Below, one piece after another: positions 62,486 to 64,000 of a DNA stretch of 64,000 nt. The translations under genes and the position numbers were made by a program. The notes beneath the pieces were generated by a model, which worked only from the letters and a program-made list of their open reading frames with translations, was not told the DNA's origin and did no database searches. Location of the stretch: contig NZ_AOJK01000064.1 in NCBI RefSeq assembly GCF_000336875.1, forward strand, positions 67,159 to 131,158. The letters are read 5' to 3'. The DNA is from Halorubrum californiense DSM 19288. Its GTDB lineage: Archaea; Halobacteriota; Halobacteria; Halobacteriales; Haloferacaceae. The first letter of the stretch is position 1, and each line of letters starts with the position of its first letter.

Positions 62486-62513
62486 GTTCCACCCGAAACG
62501 AAGGGGTGGGGGG
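62486..62513 (+). other. Right origin recognition box with G-string
   Basis: The box reads GTTCCACCCGAAACGAAGGG followed by GTGGGGGG. It differs from the left box at two positions, one in the core and one in the G-string. Confidence 0.9.
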
Positions 62514-62661
62514 CTCCCGAACAACATCGACAGACCGACGACCGGTAGCGACAGTCGGCACTGGACTGTCGGACCGCTCCGATCGATTTCGGCGGGCCCC
62601 CCGTATATCACGGTCGACGCCGATAGTTTTACCACCCGGTAAACGAACTGTATCCACACCC
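62514..62661. other. Spacer between origin and CoA-transferase leader
   Basis: No gene is seen. A hairpin CGACAGTC/GACTGTCG with a seven-base loop (62549-62571) and a TATA-like AGTTTTACC (62624-62632) are the only recognisable items. Confidence 0.5.
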
Positions 62662-62700
62662 ATGAGACAACTCCGCACGTCGAACGAGGTGGTTCGATGA
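62662..62700 (+). CDS. Possible 12-codon leader peptide before the CoA-transferase
   Basis: ATG to TGA encodes MRQLRTSNEVVR. Its stop overlaps the CoA-transferase start (ATGA), and its ATG is about 30 bases after a TATA-like AGTTTTACC, so it would be the first codon of a leaderless transcript. It could couple or regulate translation of the next gene. It may equally be a chance frame in a 5' leader. Confidence 0.35.
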   Translation: MRQLRTSNEVVR

Positions 62701-64000
62701 CCGATACCGGGGACACCGAAACCGATGACAGCGGGACGCGCGACAGCGAAACCGGAGATACCGGCACGGAAGGCCCCGCGAGCGGCGGACGGATCTTAGA
62801 CGGCGTCACGGTTCTCGACCTTTCGACGTTCGTCACCGGCGGCTTCTGCTCGGCGATGCTCGCGAACCAGGGCGCTGAGGTCGTCAAGATCGAACAGCCG
62901 GACTACGGCGACGCAGTCCGCCACTCCGGTCCGCCGTTCATCGAGGGCGAGTCGCCGTACTACTGGACGCTGAGCTACGGGAAGAAGAGCCTCGAACTCG
63001 ACCTGAAGAACGACGACGCGACGGAGGCGCTGTACGAACTCGCCGAGGAGGCGGACATCTTCATCCAGAACTTCCGTCCGGGCACCGCGGAGCGACTCGA
63101 CGTCGACTACGACACGCTCACCGACCACAACGAGGACCTGATCTACCTCGCCATCTCGGCGTTCGGACAGACCGGACCGTGGCGCGAGCGCTCCGGGTAC
63201 GACCTCCTCATCCAGGGGATGAGCGGGATCATGAGCGTCACCGGCGAGGCGGACCGCCAGCCCGTGAAGGTCGGCCTGCCGATGACGGACCTGATCACGG
63301 CGATGTGGGCCGCTTTCGGCGCGACGACGGCTCTCTACCGCAGAGAGCAGACCGGCCAAGGCGAGTACATCGACCTCGGGATGCTGGAGGCAACCTTGCC
63401 GTGGCTCACCAAGCAGGCCGGGATGGTGTTCGCGGGCGAGGAGACGAAGCGCATGGGGACGAAAGACCCCGTCCTCGCCCCGTACCAGACGTTCGAGACG
63501 AAAGACGGGTTCATCAACATCTGTATCCTCAACGAGAAGCTCTGGGGCGAGCTCTGCGAGGCGCTCGACAGACCCGACCTCCCCGCGGACGACCGCTTCG
63601 AGCAGAACGCCGACCGCGTGGAACACCTCGACGAACTGGAGGCCGAGATCGAGGCCACCCTCGCCGACAAGACGACCGACGAGTGGATCGAGGTCATCGC
63701 CGAGGATGCCGGCGTCCCCGCCGGTCCGGTGTACAGCGTCGAGGAGGCGCTCGAAAGCCCGCAGATCGAAGCCCGCGGCACGATCACCGAGATCGAACAC
63801 CCCGAACTCGGCGAGGTGCCCGTGATCGAACACCCGCTCAAGTTCCGTAACGCCGAGAGCGGCTTCGAACTCCCGCCGCCGCTGCTCGGGGAACACAACC
63901 GCGAGGTGTTCCGCGAGCGCGGCTACTCCGAGGCCGAAGTCGACTGCCTCGCCGAGCTGGGCGTGTTCGGCGACGAGGCGGACGACGGCGACGGCGGAGA
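62697..64000 (+). CDS. CaiB/BaiF-family (type III) CoA-transferase, 3' end outside window
   Basis: At least 434 residues of a family III CoA-transferase are present. The N-terminal 30 residues are an acidic Thr/Asp tail. Family motifs are VLDLSTFVTGGFCSAMLANQ, VVKIEQPDYGDAVR, SYGKKSLELDLKND, the catalytic Asp in GLPMTDLITAMWAAFG, and the C-terminal GEHNREVFRERGYSE. The frame is open to the window edge. It looks like the haloarchaeal succinyl-CoA:mesaconate CoA-transferase group, but that reading is tentative. A GAGGTGG ribosome-binding sequence lies about nine bases before the ATG. Confidence 0.9.
   Translation, partial: MTDTGDTETDDSGTRDSETGDTGTEGPASGGRILDGVTVLDLSTFVTGGFCSAMLANQGAEVVKIEQPDYGDAVRHSGPPFIEGESPYYWTLSYGKKSLELDLKNDDATEALYELAEEADIFIQNFRPGTAERLDVDYDTLTDHNEDLIYLAISAFGQTGPWRERSGYDLLIQGMSGIMSVTGEADRQPVKVGLPMTDLITAMWAAFGATTALYRREQTGQGEYIDLGMLEATLPWLTKQAGMVFAGEETKRMGTKDPVLAPYQTFETKDGFINICILNEKLWGELCEALDRPDLPADDRFEQNADRVEHLDELEAEIEATLADKTTDEWIEVIAEDAGVPAGPVYSVEEALESPQIEARGTITEIEHPELGEVPVIEHPLKFRNAESGFELPPPLLGEHNREVFRERGYSEAEVDCLAELGVFGDEADDGDGG

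Larger units (their letters stand above)
61796..62513. other. Chromosomal replication origin (oriC1-type)
   Basis: The gene-free region beside orc1 holds three origin recognition boxes: one in the orc1 promoter and two in inverted orientation flanking a 120-base AT-rich stretch. Inverted boxes around an AT-rich unwinding region next to orc1 form the standard haloarchaeal replicator. The neighbouring signal peptidase and PolD small-subunit genes match the main chromosomal origin of related genomes, from memory. The part at 61833-62250 holds no recognisable gene or signal. Confidence 0.9.

Noticed and set aside
62549-62571. Hairpin CGACAGTC/GACTGTCG as a terminator or structured RNA
   Set aside because: The stem is eight base pairs with no T-run and no gene ending nearby. 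A chance occurrence near repeat-rich origin sequence is as likely.

Overview
This window is chromosomal DNA from a haloarchaeon, most like Halorubrum. The genus is an inference; the class is well supported. The DNA is very GC-rich and the predicted proteins are strongly acidic. TATA boxes sit about 26-28 bases before many start codons, which implies leaderless transcripts. Gene overlaps of the ATGA/GTGA type are common, and many products belong to protein families confined to Halobacteria.

Layout. (1) 1-13,442: Fe-S assembly (sufC-sufB, sufB cut by the window edge), a family B DNA polymerase interrupted by two inteins, three small haloarchaeal genes, then a minus-strand block of a small unknown gene, mre11 and rad50. 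(2) 13,443-17,772: the proteasome-activating ATPase gene pan, a 43-residue membrane protein, a membrane-anchored DHH phosphoesterase and an SDR protein. (3) 17,852-27,754: an eight-gene minus-strand locus for a type IV pilus-like machine (coiled-coil protein, GspE-type ATPase, TadC-type membrane platform, and five membrane-anchored proteins including one of 1,081 residues). Two nearly identical promoters drive it. (4) 27,829-40,900: CetZ-like tubulin, archaeal lipid synthesis (GGGP synthase, CDP-archaeol synthase), riboflavin synthesis (riboflavin synthase; ribB with the regulator/kinase rbkR), a surface protein, a UvrD-type helicase with an M24 peptidase, zinc ribbons, proline dehydrogenase and IlvE. 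(5) 41,160-41,992: tRNA-Ala(CGC) with a duplicated 3' end and an adjacent vapBC toxin-antitoxin pair with a clear palindromic operator. (6) 42,123-48,580: a MaoC-type dehydratase and CoA-transferase pair, then a TAXI-TRAP transporter, then a gene-free stretch with a strongly structured inverted-repeat element. (7) 48,581-57,158: hemB and many small or conserved haloarchaeal genes. (8) 57,177-62,700: DNA polymerase D small subunit, a signal peptidase, orc1/cdc6 and a replication origin (two inverted origin recognition boxes flanking an AT-rich stretch, plus a third box in the orc1 promoter). The window ends inside a CaiB/BaiF-family CoA-transferase gene.

How it fits together. The orc1-origin-PolD small subunit-signal peptidase neighbourhood matches the main chromosomal origin region known from other haloarchaea, so most of the window is probably core chromosome. 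Accessory-looking material is limited to the inteins, the tRNA-vapBC segment and the structured element at 48,257-48,412. The least characterised multigene system is the pilus-like locus. It has a complete motor and platform, but its other proteins belong to families of unknown function rather than known pilins.
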